From Cryobacterium frigoriphilum (GTDB taxonomy: Bacteria > Actinomycetota > Actinomycetes > Actinomycetales > Microbacteriaceae), in the NCBI RefSeq assembly GCF_004403305.1, contig NZ_SOHE01000091.1, positions 1 to 44,127 on the forward strand: a stretch of 44,127 nt of DNA, written 5' to 3'. Shown here piece by piece: positions 1-7,424 of this stretch. The translations under genes and the position numbers were made by a program. Each line of letters begins with the position of its first letter. Position 1 is the stretch's first letter. The notes beneath the pieces are model-generated. The model had not been told where the DNA came from. It ran no database searches and worked only from the letters and a program-made list of their open reading frames with translations.

Positions 1-52
1 TCACGGCTTCGTCTTTGTACTCAGGAGTGAACTCCCGACGTGTGTTTCCCAT
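1..52 (-). CDS. IS3-family transposase OrfA, N-terminal fragment
   Basis: Seventeen codons reading off the left edge, MGNTRREFTPEYKDEAV. The pattern TRREF-(T/S)-EYK-EAV is the usual start of the IS3-family OrfA helix-turn-helix protein, which binds the IS ends and is fused to the OrfB DDE integrase by programmed frameshifting. Only the first residues are present. The identical frame occurs at 44077-44127. Confidence 0.75.
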   Translation of the reverse strand, partial: MGNTRREFTPEYKDEAV

Positions 53-99
53 GTGAACATTCTCTCTTGTGAGGTGTCCAGTCAACGGGGGCAGGGCCA
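1..99 (-). mobile_element. 5' end of an IS3-family element (left copy, cut by window edge)
   Basis: Positions 2-99 are the exact reverse complement of 44030-44127. The shared block contains a non-coding tip beginning TGGCCCTGCCCCCG (minus strand, inner edge at 99) and the start of an OrfA-like frame. Identity stops abruptly at 99/100 here and at 44030/44029 at the other end, and the block starts with TG as IS3-family inverted repeats do, so 99 is taken as the element's inner terminus. The rest of the element lies outside the window, so target duplications cannot be checked. Confidence 0.8.
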
Positions 100-176
100 G
101 ATTCTCGCCCTACGTCACACGGCGGACTTGCTGTTAGCTACTGGCCTCACCCAACCCTGACACGGAGGGGATCGAC

Positions 177-230
177 ATGGGCGGCGCGTCCTACAGCTAC
201 TACACCTCCAATTACCACTGGTCCGTCTAA
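177..230 (+). CDS. 17-codon ORF coupled to the effector gene
   Basis: A very short frame, MGGASYSYYTSNYHWSV, with a strong Shine-Dalgarno (GGAGGGG at 164-170) seven bases before the ATG. Its TAA overlaps the next ATG in a TAATG junction (228-232), so translation of the downstream gene is probably coupled to it. It is rich in Tyr and Ser and has no family I recognise. It could be a leader peptide or the preserved start of a gene whose remainder was lost. In the same frame there is a stop at 135-137, so it is not the tail of a longer gene entering from the left. Confidence 0.4.
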   Translation: MGGASYSYYTSNYHWSV

Positions 231-736
231 TGAAGAAGGATGCTCTCGATAACGCCTGGAAAATTCACGACGCGACCGGAGAGTGGACTGCTCGCGTCGA
301 TGCTAAGGCGGCCTTCGCATTCACCGTTGAGTCCGCGGTTCTAGGCGTGGTGGTCGCGCTGACCACCACGGACAAGGTCTACGACGGTTTTGATTCGTGG
401 TGGAGTACTGCTCTCTACGTGCTAGGCGTATTCCTGATCTTCATTTCGATCTACTTCGCCGGGTCGGTTGTGGTACCGCAGCTCAACATCCGCGGCTTGG
501 AGAAGGCCTCTAAAGACAACTACATTTTCTTCGGTCACACGCGCTTCTGGGAGGGAAGAGCTGACGAGTTGGCGGAACGGCTCAAGAGCGATGACCTACT
601 CAAGCAAGTGAGTCTTCAGATTGGCATCATGGGTCGCATTGCATGGGACAAACACATCAAGGTCCAGCGTTCGATGTGGTTTGCCATGACCGGCCTCGTC
701 GTTTTCGTGGTCCTGGGCGTTCTTATGAACGTCTGA
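230..736 (+). CDS. Pycsar-type membrane effector (PycTM/DUF5706-like)
   Basis: A 168-residue membrane protein resembling the PycTM family, the effector of Pycsar anti-phage systems. In those systems a nucleotide cyclase makes cCMP or cUMP on infection and the effector damages the inner membrane. The N-terminal signature W-K-I-H-D-A...W-T-A-R-V-D-A-K-A-A-F-A leads into hydrophobic segments at about residues 28-46 and 59-85. A soluble loop carrying YIFFGHTRFW follows, and a last segment lies at about 149-166. The normal partner is a cyclase gene next door. Here the upstream side holds only the 17-codon ORF and then the IS3 end at 99, and the downstream side is an IS21 element, so the effector is an orphan in this window. 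Family assignment is from sequence pattern; loss of the cyclase through the IS is inference. Confidence 0.72.
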   Translation: MKKDALDNAWKIHDATGEWTARVDAKAAFAFTVESAVLGVVVALTTTDKVYDGFDSWWSTALYVLGVFLIFISIYFAGSVVVPQLNIRGLEKASKDNYIFFGHTRFWEGRADELAERLKSDDLLKQVSLQIGIMGRIAWDKHIKVQRSMWFAMTGLVVFVVLGVLMNV

Positions 737-781
737 ATAATTTCGACATCGATTTTACTTATTGAGGTGAAGTCGTTGAAG

Positions 782-787
782 ATCCTG
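782..787. repeat. Target-site duplication of the IS21 element (left copy)
   Basis: ATCCTG lies directly before the left TGTCGGCGGCC terminus at 788 and recurs at 4970-4975 directly after the right terminus. A duplication of 4-8 bp is normal for IS21-family transposition. It shows that the outer element inserted here as one unit before the IS110 element landed in it. Confidence 0.75.
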
Positions 788-939
788 TGTCGGCGGCCAT
801 GACAAGCTGCCCATAGCTGTTGAGCGGCTTCGCCGCGCCGTGCCTGTCGAAAATATCGCGCCCGTCACCTTGGTGCCATGGCGTGTTCAGCGAGGCGGGT
901 TGATGATGGAAGCGTCTGTCAGGGAGAACGCCGATTCCG

Positions 940-1080
940 CCTTGGTGCTGAAAGCCCGACCCATAGCATGGTGAGAAGGACCGCCACGGGAACCGTGGAT
1001 TGTTGCCTCGAGCACGAGTAATAGATTCTTGATTTATCCTTGTCCTTCCCCTGACCGGCTTTCAACTCGAGCTGACAGGA
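940..1080 (+). ncRNA. Candidate IS110 bridge RNA (target and donor loops)
   Basis: The leader between the left end and the transposase can fold two internal loops. Loop 1 is closed by CCCG (955-958) with CGGG (987-990). On its 5' side it carries CCCATAG (960-966), identical to the target top strand at 810-816. On its 3' side it carries CCGCC (981-985), the reverse complement of target GGCGG at 2353-2357. Loop 2 is closed by CTCGAG (1007-1012) with CTCGAG (1066-1071). It carries GTAATAG (1018-1024), identical to the right element end 2347-2353, and TCAAC (1062-1066), complementary to GTTGA at 819-823 of the left end. This is the guide layout described for IS621-type bridge RNAs. The RNA ends are not determined, and the last (right donor) guide is offset two bases from the core and is the least certain. 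Confidence 0.68.
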
Positions 1081-1087
1081 GACTGCA

Positions 1088-2341
1088 ATGGATGTGGTGC
1101 ATGCTCGCGCCGCGGGTATTGATATTTCGAAACGCGACGCGAAAGTCTGCGTCCGGATCCCCGGCAAACGTAGAGGTCAGTTCACCTCCACGGTCACGAC
1201 ATGGGGATCGACAACAAACGAGATTCTCGGTCTGGTCGAGTTCCTCGTCAAGGCACATGTCACCGTCGTCGTCATGGAGGCGACGAGCGACTATTGGAAA
1301 CCCTTCTACTTCCTCATGGAGGAGTCACTCCCGGTGATGCTGGTCAATGCCAAGCACGCCAAGAACATGCCGGGCAGGAAGACTGACGTCTCAGATGCCA
1401 CTTGGCTGGCACAGTTGGTAGCCCATGGCCTTCTTCGCGCGTCTTTCGTGCCGCCGAAACCCATTCGTGAGCTTCGCGACCTCACCCGAGCTCGCGTGAC
1501 GTTGGTCGGCGATCGGACACGAGATGTTCAACGACTCGAAAAAATGCTGGAGAGCTCGGGCATCAAACTGTCCAGCGTTGTCGCCAACATCACAGGGGTC
1601 TCGTCAAGGCTGATGCTGACTGCGCTCATTCAGGGAGTGCGGGACCCAGCGGTTCTTGCTGAGTTCGCCCAGCGGCGGATGCGATCCAAGATCCCGGAGT
1701 TGGTCGAGGCCCTTACTGGGCGCTTCACTGAACACCATGCGTATCTCGCCCAACTGCACTTGGATCAGATTGATGCGCGGACTCTGGCGATCGAGTCGCT
1801 GACGGCCCGAATCGATCTCGCCATGAAACCGTATGAGTCGGTGCGTGATGCACTCGTCACCGTTCCAGGGGTCTCCACTCTGGTTGCTGACGTTCTTATT
1901 GCTGAGACCGGAGCTGACATGGCTGTCTTTCCGGACGCCGGACATCTGGCTTCATGGGCCGGCGTCTGCCCTGGATCCAATGAGTCGGCCGGCCGAGTGA
2001 AGTCATCCAAGACCATGGCCGGGAACAAGTATCTGAAGGCTGCTCTTGGCATAGCCGCGCTTGCGGCGTCGCATAGCAAGACCAGCTATCTAGCGGTGAG
2101 ATACCGGCGAATCTCATCGCGCCGTGGTCCAGCCAAAGCGATTGTCGCTTTGGAGCACACGATCTTGAACTCTGTCTGGAAGATGTTGACCACGGGAGAG
2201 GTCTTCGAGGACCTCGGCGCGGACTATTTCACACGCCTCAGCCCAGAACGAGTCAAGGCCCGGGCCATGCAGCAGTTGCAGCAGCTCGGCTATGACGTCA
2301 CCGTCGTCGAGCGGTCGGGGGCGATTATGGTTCGGAGTTAA
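1088..2341 (+). CDS. IS110-family RNA-guided recombinase (transposase)
   Basis: 417 residues, full length for the family. The N-terminal RuvC-like domain shows the DEDD set: D12 (GIDIS), E64 (VVMEATSDYW), D100 and D103 (KTDVSDATWLAQL). The C-terminal Transposase_20 domain starts near PGVSTLVADVLIAETG. It contains SWAGVCPGSNESAGRVKSS, where the catalytic serine of IS110 enzymes sits, and NKYLKAAL. The AGGAG at 1077-1081 supports the ATG at 1088. The enzyme inserts and excises its own element as a circular intermediate using the bridge RNA encoded just upstream. No frameshift or missing key residue is visible, so it is probably active. Confidence 0.92.
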   Translation: MDVVHARAAGIDISKRDAKVCVRIPGKRRGQFTSTVTTWGSTTNEILGLVEFLVKAHVTVVVMEATSDYWKPFYFLMEESLPVMLVNAKHAKNMPGRKTDVSDATWLAQLVAHGLLRASFVPPKPIRELRDLTRARVTLVGDRTRDVQRLEKMLESSGIKLSSVVANITGVSSRLMLTALIQGVRDPAVLAEFAQRRMRSKIPELVEALTGRFTEHHAYLAQLHLDQIDARTLAIESLTARIDLAMKPYESVRDALVTVPGVSTLVADVLIAETGADMAVFPDAGHLASWAGVCPGSNESAGRVKSSKTMAGNKYLKAALGIAALAASHSKTSYLAVRYRRISSRRGPAKAIVALEHTILNSVWKMLTTGEVFEDLGADYFTRLSPERVKARAMQQLQQLGYDVTVVERSGAIMVRS

Positions 2342-2353
2342 TTTTCGTAATAG

Positions 2354-2424
2354 GCGGCCACGGAACTGCCCACTGACGGCCAGGAAAACTGCCCGTTGGT
2401 GGCCATGAGATCTGCCCACTTCCT
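2354..2424. repeat. IS21 left terminal repeat array (inner copies)
   Basis: Three tandem imperfect repeats of 22-24 bp, each GGCCA...CTGCCCAC/CGTT, follow the IS110 right edge. The outermost copy of the array is stranded at 788-816 on the other side of IS110. Such multiple repeats are binding sites for IstA. Confidence 0.8.
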
Positions 2425-2520
2425 TTTCTAAACCCGACCGTGATAAACGGCGGAACCTCTTCCTGGGGTTTGATTGCGGTGTCTAAGACGCAATTGAACA
2501 GCTCAGGAAGAGGCCCACTT

Positions 2521-4059
2521 ATGAAGGTAGACGTAGAAATCATGGAAATACTCGCTGCGTACGATCTGACCAAATCTTTGCGGGGTGCCGCCGAGCTCAC
2601 AGGCTGTTCTCACCACACCGTCGCTCGCCATGTCGCTGCCCGCGACGCCGGCCAGCCCATCGCCAATCCCGTCAACCGCGGCCGGGTCACCGACCCGTTC
2701 ATGCCCAAGCTCGAGGAATGGATGGAGAGCTCCAAAGGCAAGCTCCGCGCCGACGTCGCCCACACCAAACTCCTCGGCCTCGGCTACACGGGCTCTGACC
2801 GCTCGACGCGGCGCGCTTTCGCGCAGGTGCGTGCCGCCTACCGCCTCGGCAACACCCGCGTGCACCGCCCGTGGATCTCGGAGCCGGGGATGTGGATTCA
2901 ATACGATTTCGGCGACGGACCGATGATGGACGGCAAGAAGACTGTCCTCTATATTGCGTGGCTGGCGTGGTCGAGGTTCCGGGTCGTCATTGTGATGCGT
3001 GACCGGACGGCGCCGAGCGTGTACGCGGCATTGGATCGCACGTTCCGCATGCTTGGCGGGGCGCCGACCTATGTCCTGACCGACAACGAGAAAACCGTCA
3101 CCATGTCCCACATCGCCGGTGTCCCGGTCCGCAATGTCGCGACCGTGGACTTCGCACGCCATTACGGCGTCACGGTCCTGACCTGCCAGCCGGCGGACCC
3201 CGCAACCAAGGGCGGTGTCGAGTCCTCCGTGAAGCTGGCCAAGGCCGACATCGTGCCCAAAGACACCAACCTCCGGCCCGAATACGACTCCTTCGTCGAC
3301 ATCGAAACGGCCTGCCAGGAGTTCATGGACCTGGTCAACAATCGGGAGCACCGCGCCACCCGCCGCAAGCCGGCAGCGATGCTTGTGGAGGAAACCCCCC
3401 GGTTGCACCGGGTTCCGGACGCCGCGCACACGATCTCCTTCGGTATGTCCCGCCGCGTCCCGGTGAACACGCCGATGGTCACGTTCGAGAACGCCCAGTA
3501 CTCGGTGCCGTCCTACCTCCTCGGCGCGAAAGTGTTCGCGCGCAGCCATGGCCTCGGCCTGGACGAGCAGGTCATCGTCGTCCATGAGGGCCGTGACGGC
3601 CCTGTCGAAGTCGCCCGGCACCACCGCGCCCGGCCCGGCAGCCCCGCCATCAATGACGCTCACTTCCCCGACCACGCCCCGAAGATCCCTGGCGATTACG
3701 TGGTGAAAGCACGCAGCGCGGCCGAGTTGGAGTTCCTCGCGATCGGTCCTGGCGCCCGGACCTGGCTGCTCGAAGCGGCCGCGGTCGGCACGCTGCGAAT
3801 CACGCACAAGATGGCCGAGGCCGTCGCGCTGGCGAAGATCGCCGGGCAGGCCGACGTCGACCAAGCCCTCGGCACCGCGGCCATCCACGGTCGCTTCGCC
3901 CACAAGGACCTCGCCTCCATCCTCAACGCCGCCGGCCTGCGCTCGAGCAGCCACACGGCCAGCGAAACGCAGTCCCTCACACAAGGGACCCGCGGCTGGG
4001 CCGCGATCGGGCAACTGCCGGCCAGCACCGTCGACGACCTGCAGGAGGAGAGCGCATGA
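2521..4059 (+). CDS. istA: IS21-family transposase IstA
   Basis: 512 residues from the ATG at 2521, which has AGGAAG upstream; an in-frame ATG at 2440 would add 27 unlikely residues. The N-terminus is a helix-turn-helix (about residues 15-45, AAELTGCSHHTVARHV). The DDE integrase core follows with D129 (QYDFGDG), D188 (VLTDNEK) and E234 (PATKGGVESS), then a C-terminal beta-barrel-like domain. IstA binds the repeated ends and carries out strand transfer with the help of IstB. The stop overlaps the istB start by four bases (ATGA), so the two are translationally coupled. A 503-codon frame runs antisense but is a coding shadow caused by high GC. Confidence 0.93.
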   Translation: MKVDVEIMEILAAYDLTKSLRGAAELTGCSHHTVARHVAARDAGQPIANPVNRGRVTDPFMPKLEEWMESSKGKLRADVAHTKLLGLGYTGSDRSTRRAFAQVRAAYRLGNTRVHRPWISEPGMWIQYDFGDGPMMDGKKTVLYIAWLAWSRFRVVIVMRDRTAPSVYAALDRTFRMLGGAPTYVLTDNEKTVTMSHIAGVPVRNVATVDFARHYGVTVLTCQPADPATKGGVESSVKLAKADIVPKDTNLRPEYDSFVDIETACQEFMDLVNNREHRATRRKPAAMLVEETPRLHRVPDAAHTISFGMSRRVPVNTPMVTFENAQYSVPSYLLGAKVFARSHGLGLDEQVIVVHEGRDGPVEVARHHRARPGSPAINDAHFPDHAPKIPGDYVVKARSAAELEFLAIGPGARTWLLEAAAVGTLRITHKMAEAVALAKIAGQADVDQALGTAAIHGRFAHKDLASILNAAGLRSSSHTASETQSLTQGTRGWAAIGQLPASTVDDLQEESA

Positions 4060-4835
4060 GCCCGGTGCCGACCGCTGCGCCCGCGCTGCCCGCGGACCTC
4101 GAGGCGTTGATGCGTCAGCTGAAGATGCCCTACGCCAGGGCGTTAGCTCCAGAGCTGCTGATCACTGCACGCACGCAACGATGGGAACCCTCCGAAGTGG
4201 TCAAAGCGCTCCTCGTCGAGGAAGTCACCGGACGGTCCCGGTCGATGCTCGCCACCCGACGGAAGGCCGCCGGGTTCCCGACCGGGAAGACCTTCGATAC
4301 CTGGGACCCGGGCGCGTCGTCGATTCCGCTGCCCACCCAGCAGGCGCTGCGCACTCTGGAATGGATAAGTCGGAAAGAGAACGTTGTCGTTTGCGGGCCC
4401 TCCGGCACCGGGAAAACGTTCTTCCTCGAAGCCCTCGGCCAGCAAGTCGTCGAGGCCGGCATGCGCGTGGCATGGTTCCGCCTCGAGGACCTCGGCGCAT
4501 TGATGCGCGCCCACCGCTCCGATGACAGCGTTACCCGAGTCGTCTCCCGGATCCTCCGCGCCGACCTGATCGTCATCGACGATATCGGGCTCTTGCCGGT
4601 CGGGACGGACGCGGCCGAAGGGCTCTATCGCCTCGTCGACGCGGCCTATGAAAAACGGTCCATCGCCGTCAGCTCGAATTTGCACCCCGCCGGATTCGAC
4701 GAGCTCATGCCCAAAACCCTCGCCACAGCGACCGTCGACCGGCTGTTGCACCACGCTCACGTCTGTCAGACGTCGGGCGAATCGATCCGTCTCACGCAGG
4801 CCCTCGCCGGGAAGGGCGTGACGCCGATGAGCTAA
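4056..4835 (+). CDS. istB: IS21-family helper ATPase IstB
   Basis: 259 residues with a DnaA-like AAA+ fold. Walker A is GPSGTGKTFFLEAL at about residue 114, Walker B is DLIVIDDIGLL, and a sensor-type SSNLHPAGFDELMP follows. IstB forms an ATP-dependent oligomer on target DNA and stimulates IstA. Starts inside the istA stop codon. Confidence 0.93.
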   Translation: MSPVPTAAPALPADLEALMRQLKMPYARALAPELLITARTQRWEPSEVVKALLVEEVTGRSRSMLATRRKAAGFPTGKTFDTWDPGASSIPLPTQQALRTLEWISRKENVVVCGPSGTGKTFFLEALGQQVVEAGMRVAWFRLEDLGALMRAHRSDDSVTRVVSRILRADLIVIDDIGLLPVGTDAAEGLYRLVDAAYEKRSIAVSSNLHPAGFDELMPKTLATATVDRLLHHAHVCQTSGESIRLTQALAGKGVTPMS

Positions 4836-4873
4836 CGTCGCGCTCGCGCATGGCCAACGCCGCCGAACTCTTG

Positions 4874-4969
4874 GTGGGCAGATCTGTTGGCCAGGAGTGG
4901 GCAGTTTTCATGGCCACCAGCGGGCATTCTTCGTGGCCGCCAGTGGGCAGTTCTTCATGGCCCTTGACA
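4874..4969. repeat. IS21 right terminal repeat array
   Basis: Four imperfect repeats of 23-24 bp, reading GTGGGCAG...TGGCCA on the plus strand, end at TTGACA (4969). They mirror the left array and define the element's right end. The adjacent ATCCTG (4970-4975) is the second copy of the target duplication. Confidence 0.85.
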
Positions 4970-4975
4970 ATCCTG

Positions 4976-5214
4976 CTCTGCGTCCCGTCAGCTTGAACTC
5001 CAAGAGTTAGCGGGACAGGCTGTCTACCAATGTTGAATTCGACCCTGTATTGGCGCCCCAAATGATCTGGTTGGACGAGAAATTGGGGTGCACCCTATTC
5101 ATGCATGTGAGCTGATGAGCCACGCAAATCGTGCGTGCACAGTGATCTCGCTGCATGGCACCGAATAGGTGGGGTCCTGTTCAGAATGACACTGTGTGGA
5201 GCCAAGTGGTCAAA
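4976..5214. other. Intergenic, nothing recognised
   Basis: About 240 bp between the IS21 target duplication and the end of the next (minus-strand) gene. No convincing reading frame, terminator or repeat was seen. Confidence 0.5.
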
Positions 5215-6120
5215 CTAGAACGTGTACTTCTTTGTGAATTCGTCATATTCTGCTTCGCTCAGGTTCAAGGAACAGACCGTACACTCCAAAGAGTCGGGAC
5301 ACATCTCCCAATTCGAAGAAGGGTTTCCATCTTCGTCTCTCCCGTATTCAGCAGGGACAGCGGTGAGTCCAACCCGGGCCTCCCTTCCGCATGCCGGACA
5401 CCAAGCGGATTCGGTAAGAGGGAGGTCCAGATATCGGGGCGTCTGCCGTTCCATTTCGCTCAAAACCCGCTCTAAACGTTCCTGATCGTAGTTCTCGTTC
5501 AGCTCCGCGAAGCGTTTGCGGGCACCTGAGAGCTTCGTCTCAAGGCTCCGCTGCGCCTCAGAAGCCGCCTCATCAACGATCGCGGTCGCGGCAGCCGCCT
5601 GCAGACCCCAGAAGTCTTTCGGCATTTTGCCCTGAAGGATCTCCAGGCAATTGATGATTCGAACTAGCTTCTCAATGGCCGTTGCGAGCTCAATCGTTGA
5701 AACCAATCCCATATGTGCGGCCGCATTCCTTGTGCTGAATACGTCGTCGCAGTGCTTGGTCAACGTCTTGAGTTCGGGATGGATTCGAATCACCTGGGTC
5801 AAGGCGTTTGCTGCGGTGATGGTTCGTATGCCGGTTGGAGACATCCCGTCGAGGCCCCTATGGCCGGACAGGTAGATCATTGTGGCCGCGCCGTCTTCTC
5901 TCAGCGATGCGACGAGGTTCGGAGAAAGCTTCGCAAGCACCCACTTCAGGTACGTCTCAAGAGCCATCCCACACGCGATGGCCGACCAAAGTATGTCGAT
6001 CTCTGCAGTCGCGCCGCGTTTCTCCAAGACAGACCGCGCGGACTCAACTGATACGTACCTCAAATGATCGGCAATACCGCTATGCGAAGTTGCCGATCCT
6101 ATTCCCCATAACTGCTCCAT
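5215..6120 (-). CDS. HEPN-like protein with C-terminal zinc ribbon
   Basis: 301 residues with no family I can name. A predicted helical N-terminal part contains the segment CDDVFSTRNAAAHMG (about residues 124-138). Its R131-N132...H136 fits the R-x4-H signature of HEPN ribonucleases. A long charged helix follows at about residues 190-228. The C-terminus has two Cys pairs, C241-P-A-C244-G and C280-T-V-C283 (with another Cys at 274), typical of a zinc ribbon. HEPN proteins in accessory DNA are usually toxins or abortive-infection effectors, and no obvious partner antitoxin lies alongside. Base composition is visibly less GC-rich than the copper island, pointing to separate acquisition. Function is inference from motifs. 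Confidence 0.6.
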   Translation of the reverse strand: MEQLWGIGSATSHSGIADHLRYVSVESARSVLEKRGATAEIDILWSAIACGMALETYLKWVLAKLSPNLVASLREDGAATMIYLSGHRGLDGMSPTGIRTITAANALTQVIRIHPELKTLTKHCDDVFSTRNAAAHMGLVSTIELATAIEKLVRIINCLEILQGKMPKDFWGLQAAAATAIVDEAASEAQRSLETKLSGARKRFAELNENYDQERLERVLSEMERQTPRYLDLPLTESAWCPACGREARVGLTAVPAEYGRDEDGNPSSNWEMCPDSLECTVCSLNLSEAEYDEFTKKYTF

Positions 6121-6600
6121 TATGCGAGCCTAAGGCTGTGAGGGCATCAGATTAGCTCGGATCGCTCCGGAAGGAGAACACATAGGGGCACCCCCACACG
6201 ACGCCGTGGCCGCCCACCCTTTTGAACGCGACTGATCAAAGAGCAGTCGATTCGACAGGAGCGCAGTGCGGAGCGGTTATCGGCACCTCCATAACCGATC
6301 TACCGAACATGCCAAACCGGTCGCTTGCCCGAGTGCCCGCTAGCCAGACCCCTTGCGGACCCTCCCTCGCGACAACGGGGCTCCGCATCGCGCTTGAGCG
6401 GGAGGTGGCCGTAAGACCCGCCCGCTGGGGATTCGCGCTCAGGTGCCTTTAGGCGGCAAGGACTTCCGCTTGCGCGCATCCGCTTCTAGAATTTTCGTAA
6501 GGCTGGCAATTTCTGTACGCGCCATCGTTCCTTGCGATGACATGACTCCCTCATGGGCAGTCCTTTCAAGCTCCTTGTTGCCGGACTGAAGGGTTGCGTC
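6121..6600. other. Intergenic with one doubtful 34-codon frame
   Basis: No clear gene. On the minus strand a frame from 6543 to 6439 encodes MSSQGTMARTEIASLTKI...KRKSLPPKGT, preceded by GAGGGAG with only two bases of spacing. It is basic and could be a small protein or a remnant, with no family recognised. The rest shows no repeat or RNA signal that I can support. Confidence 0.3.
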
Positions 6601-7002
6601 ATGTTCGGATTGATTCTGGGTTTCACCGCCCGCAGCTACTACTTTCTGCGCGGGCTCATGCCCACCACCAGGCTGGTGGACGCGATGCGCACTCGGCGCG
6701 GACTCAAGTGGGGTGTGCCGGCCATGCTGCTCGCGGTCCCGTACCTGTTTGCGGCGTTTTATTGCTCCGTGCAGGTCCAAGCGGATGGTCCGGGCTGGCT
6801 GCACCTGCTCGTGCTGCTGTTTCTCTGGAACGCGATGAAGTTCGCCGTCAACGGTCCCGTCTCGCTGATCCGGCTGCTCGTTGCGCGCTGGCGCGAAGCC
6901 CGCATGAGGCGCCAGGCGATACTCGTGGTGCCGGAACGTCAACTCATGAGCCCCTTCGCCGCGGAAGATGAACAGAGGGCGGTTTTGCCGATGCGTCGCT
7001 GA
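6601..7002 (+). CDS. Small membrane protein of mobile elements (unknown function)
   Basis: 133 residues from ATG 6601, chosen because GAAGGG sits eight bases upstream; an ATG at 6553 lacks a ribosome site and would add 16 residues. It has hydrophobic stretches near GVPAMLLAVPYLFAAFY and GWLHLLVLLFLWNAMKF, and motifs YYFLRGLMPT and DAMRTRRGLKWG. I recall similar proteins in actinobacterial integrative and conjugative regions, sometimes mislabelled as sulfate permeases, but no function is established. It precedes a small acidic protein and a Trp/Arg-repeat protein on the same strand. Confidence 0.6.
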   Translation: MFGLILGFTARSYYFLRGLMPTTRLVDAMRTRRGLKWGVPAMLLAVPYLFAAFYCSVQVQADGPGWLHLLVLLFLWNAMKFAVNGPVSLIRLLVARWREARMRRQAILVVPERQLMSPFAAEDEQRAVLPMRR

Positions 7003-7153
7003 CCGCGCGGTTCTGCTCTGCGCGGTCGTCCCGCTGAGGTTTGATGTTCAATCACGGATCGGCTGCACCATTCGCGCGGCAGTCACCGCCTGCGCACCTG
7101 CTATTCACGACAGGATGTCGTCACACCCAAATCTGCCCGCAGGAGGCCTAACC

Positions 7154-7417
7154 ATGACAATCCCGCAAGACCAACTCGACGACCTACTCAGTCGTACCGC
7201 GCTCGCGGCGCTCTTCTACTATCCGGAGATCACCGTCGACGATGACGACTACAACCTCCAGAACGACATCACCTACTGCCTGGAACCCGTCACCCCGATC
7301 GCGGCCGAGGACGCCGAACGGCTCCGCGTTGCTGTCGGCCATGTGATCACGAACCCGACCGCGCACCGCGCGAAACTTCTCGCCCTGGCCATCGAGTTGG
7401 CCCCGCCGGCGGAGTAA
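7154..7417 (+). CDS. Small acidic hypothetical protein
   Basis: 87 residues, MTIPQDQLDDLLSRTALAAL..., with a perfect AGGAGG at 7141-7146 fixing the start; a longer in-frame reading from 6968 is not supported. Contains an acidic patch ITVDDDDYN. It is followed after seven bases by the next gene, so the two probably form an operon. Not recognised. Confidence 0.6.
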   Translation: MTIPQDQLDDLLSRTALAALFYYPEITVDDDDYNLQNDITYCLEPVTPIAAEDAERLRVAVGHVITNPTAHRAKLLALAIELAPPAE

Positions 7418-7424
7418 CGCGACG

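Larger units (their letters stand above)
817..2353 (+). mobile_element. IS110-family element inserted in the IS21 left terminal repeats
   Basis: ATAG occurs at both junctions (813-816 and 2350-2353). Removing about 1,537 bp rejoins the IS21 repeat as GGCCATGA...CCCATAGGC, which is 24 bp and lines up with the intact outermost repeat at the right end. The element has about 270 bp of non-coding DNA before its transposase and about 12 bp after it, and no terminal inverted repeats. That is the IS110-group arrangement, with the bridge RNA in the left end, and not the IS1111 arrangement. The exact crossover within ATAG is ambiguous. Confidence 0.82.
788..4969 (+). mobile_element. IS21-family insertion sequence, interrupted by IS110
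   Basis: The left end (788-814) and the reverse complement of the right end (4943-4969) are each 27 bases long and match at about 20 positions; both begin TGTC and contain GGCCATGA...CTGCCCA. Inside lie istA and istB plus arrays of GGCCA...CTGCCCAC repeats at both ends, as expected for IS21. A 6-bp duplication (ATCCTG) flanks the whole. Without the nested IS110 the element would be about 2.65 kb. Both transposition genes look intact, but the left repeat array is now separated by about 1.5 kb. Confidence 0.88.

Noticed and set aside
1..99. Telomere or hairpin end of a linear replicon
   Set aside because: The inverted terminal sequence contains an IS3 OrfA start and an IS-like tip, which explains the symmetry better.
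2354..2440. IS1111-type bridge RNA in the right end
   Set aside because: Only about 12 bp separate the transposase stop from the right junction; the guides were found in the left leader instead.
2503..4014. 503-codon frame antisense to istA
   Set aside because: High-GC coding shadow: the plus-strand frame has the full IstA motif set, and the antisense translation has no recognisable domain.
6222..6452. 76-codon plus-strand gene
   Set aside because: No ribosome site, no domain, and irregular composition; treated as intergenic.
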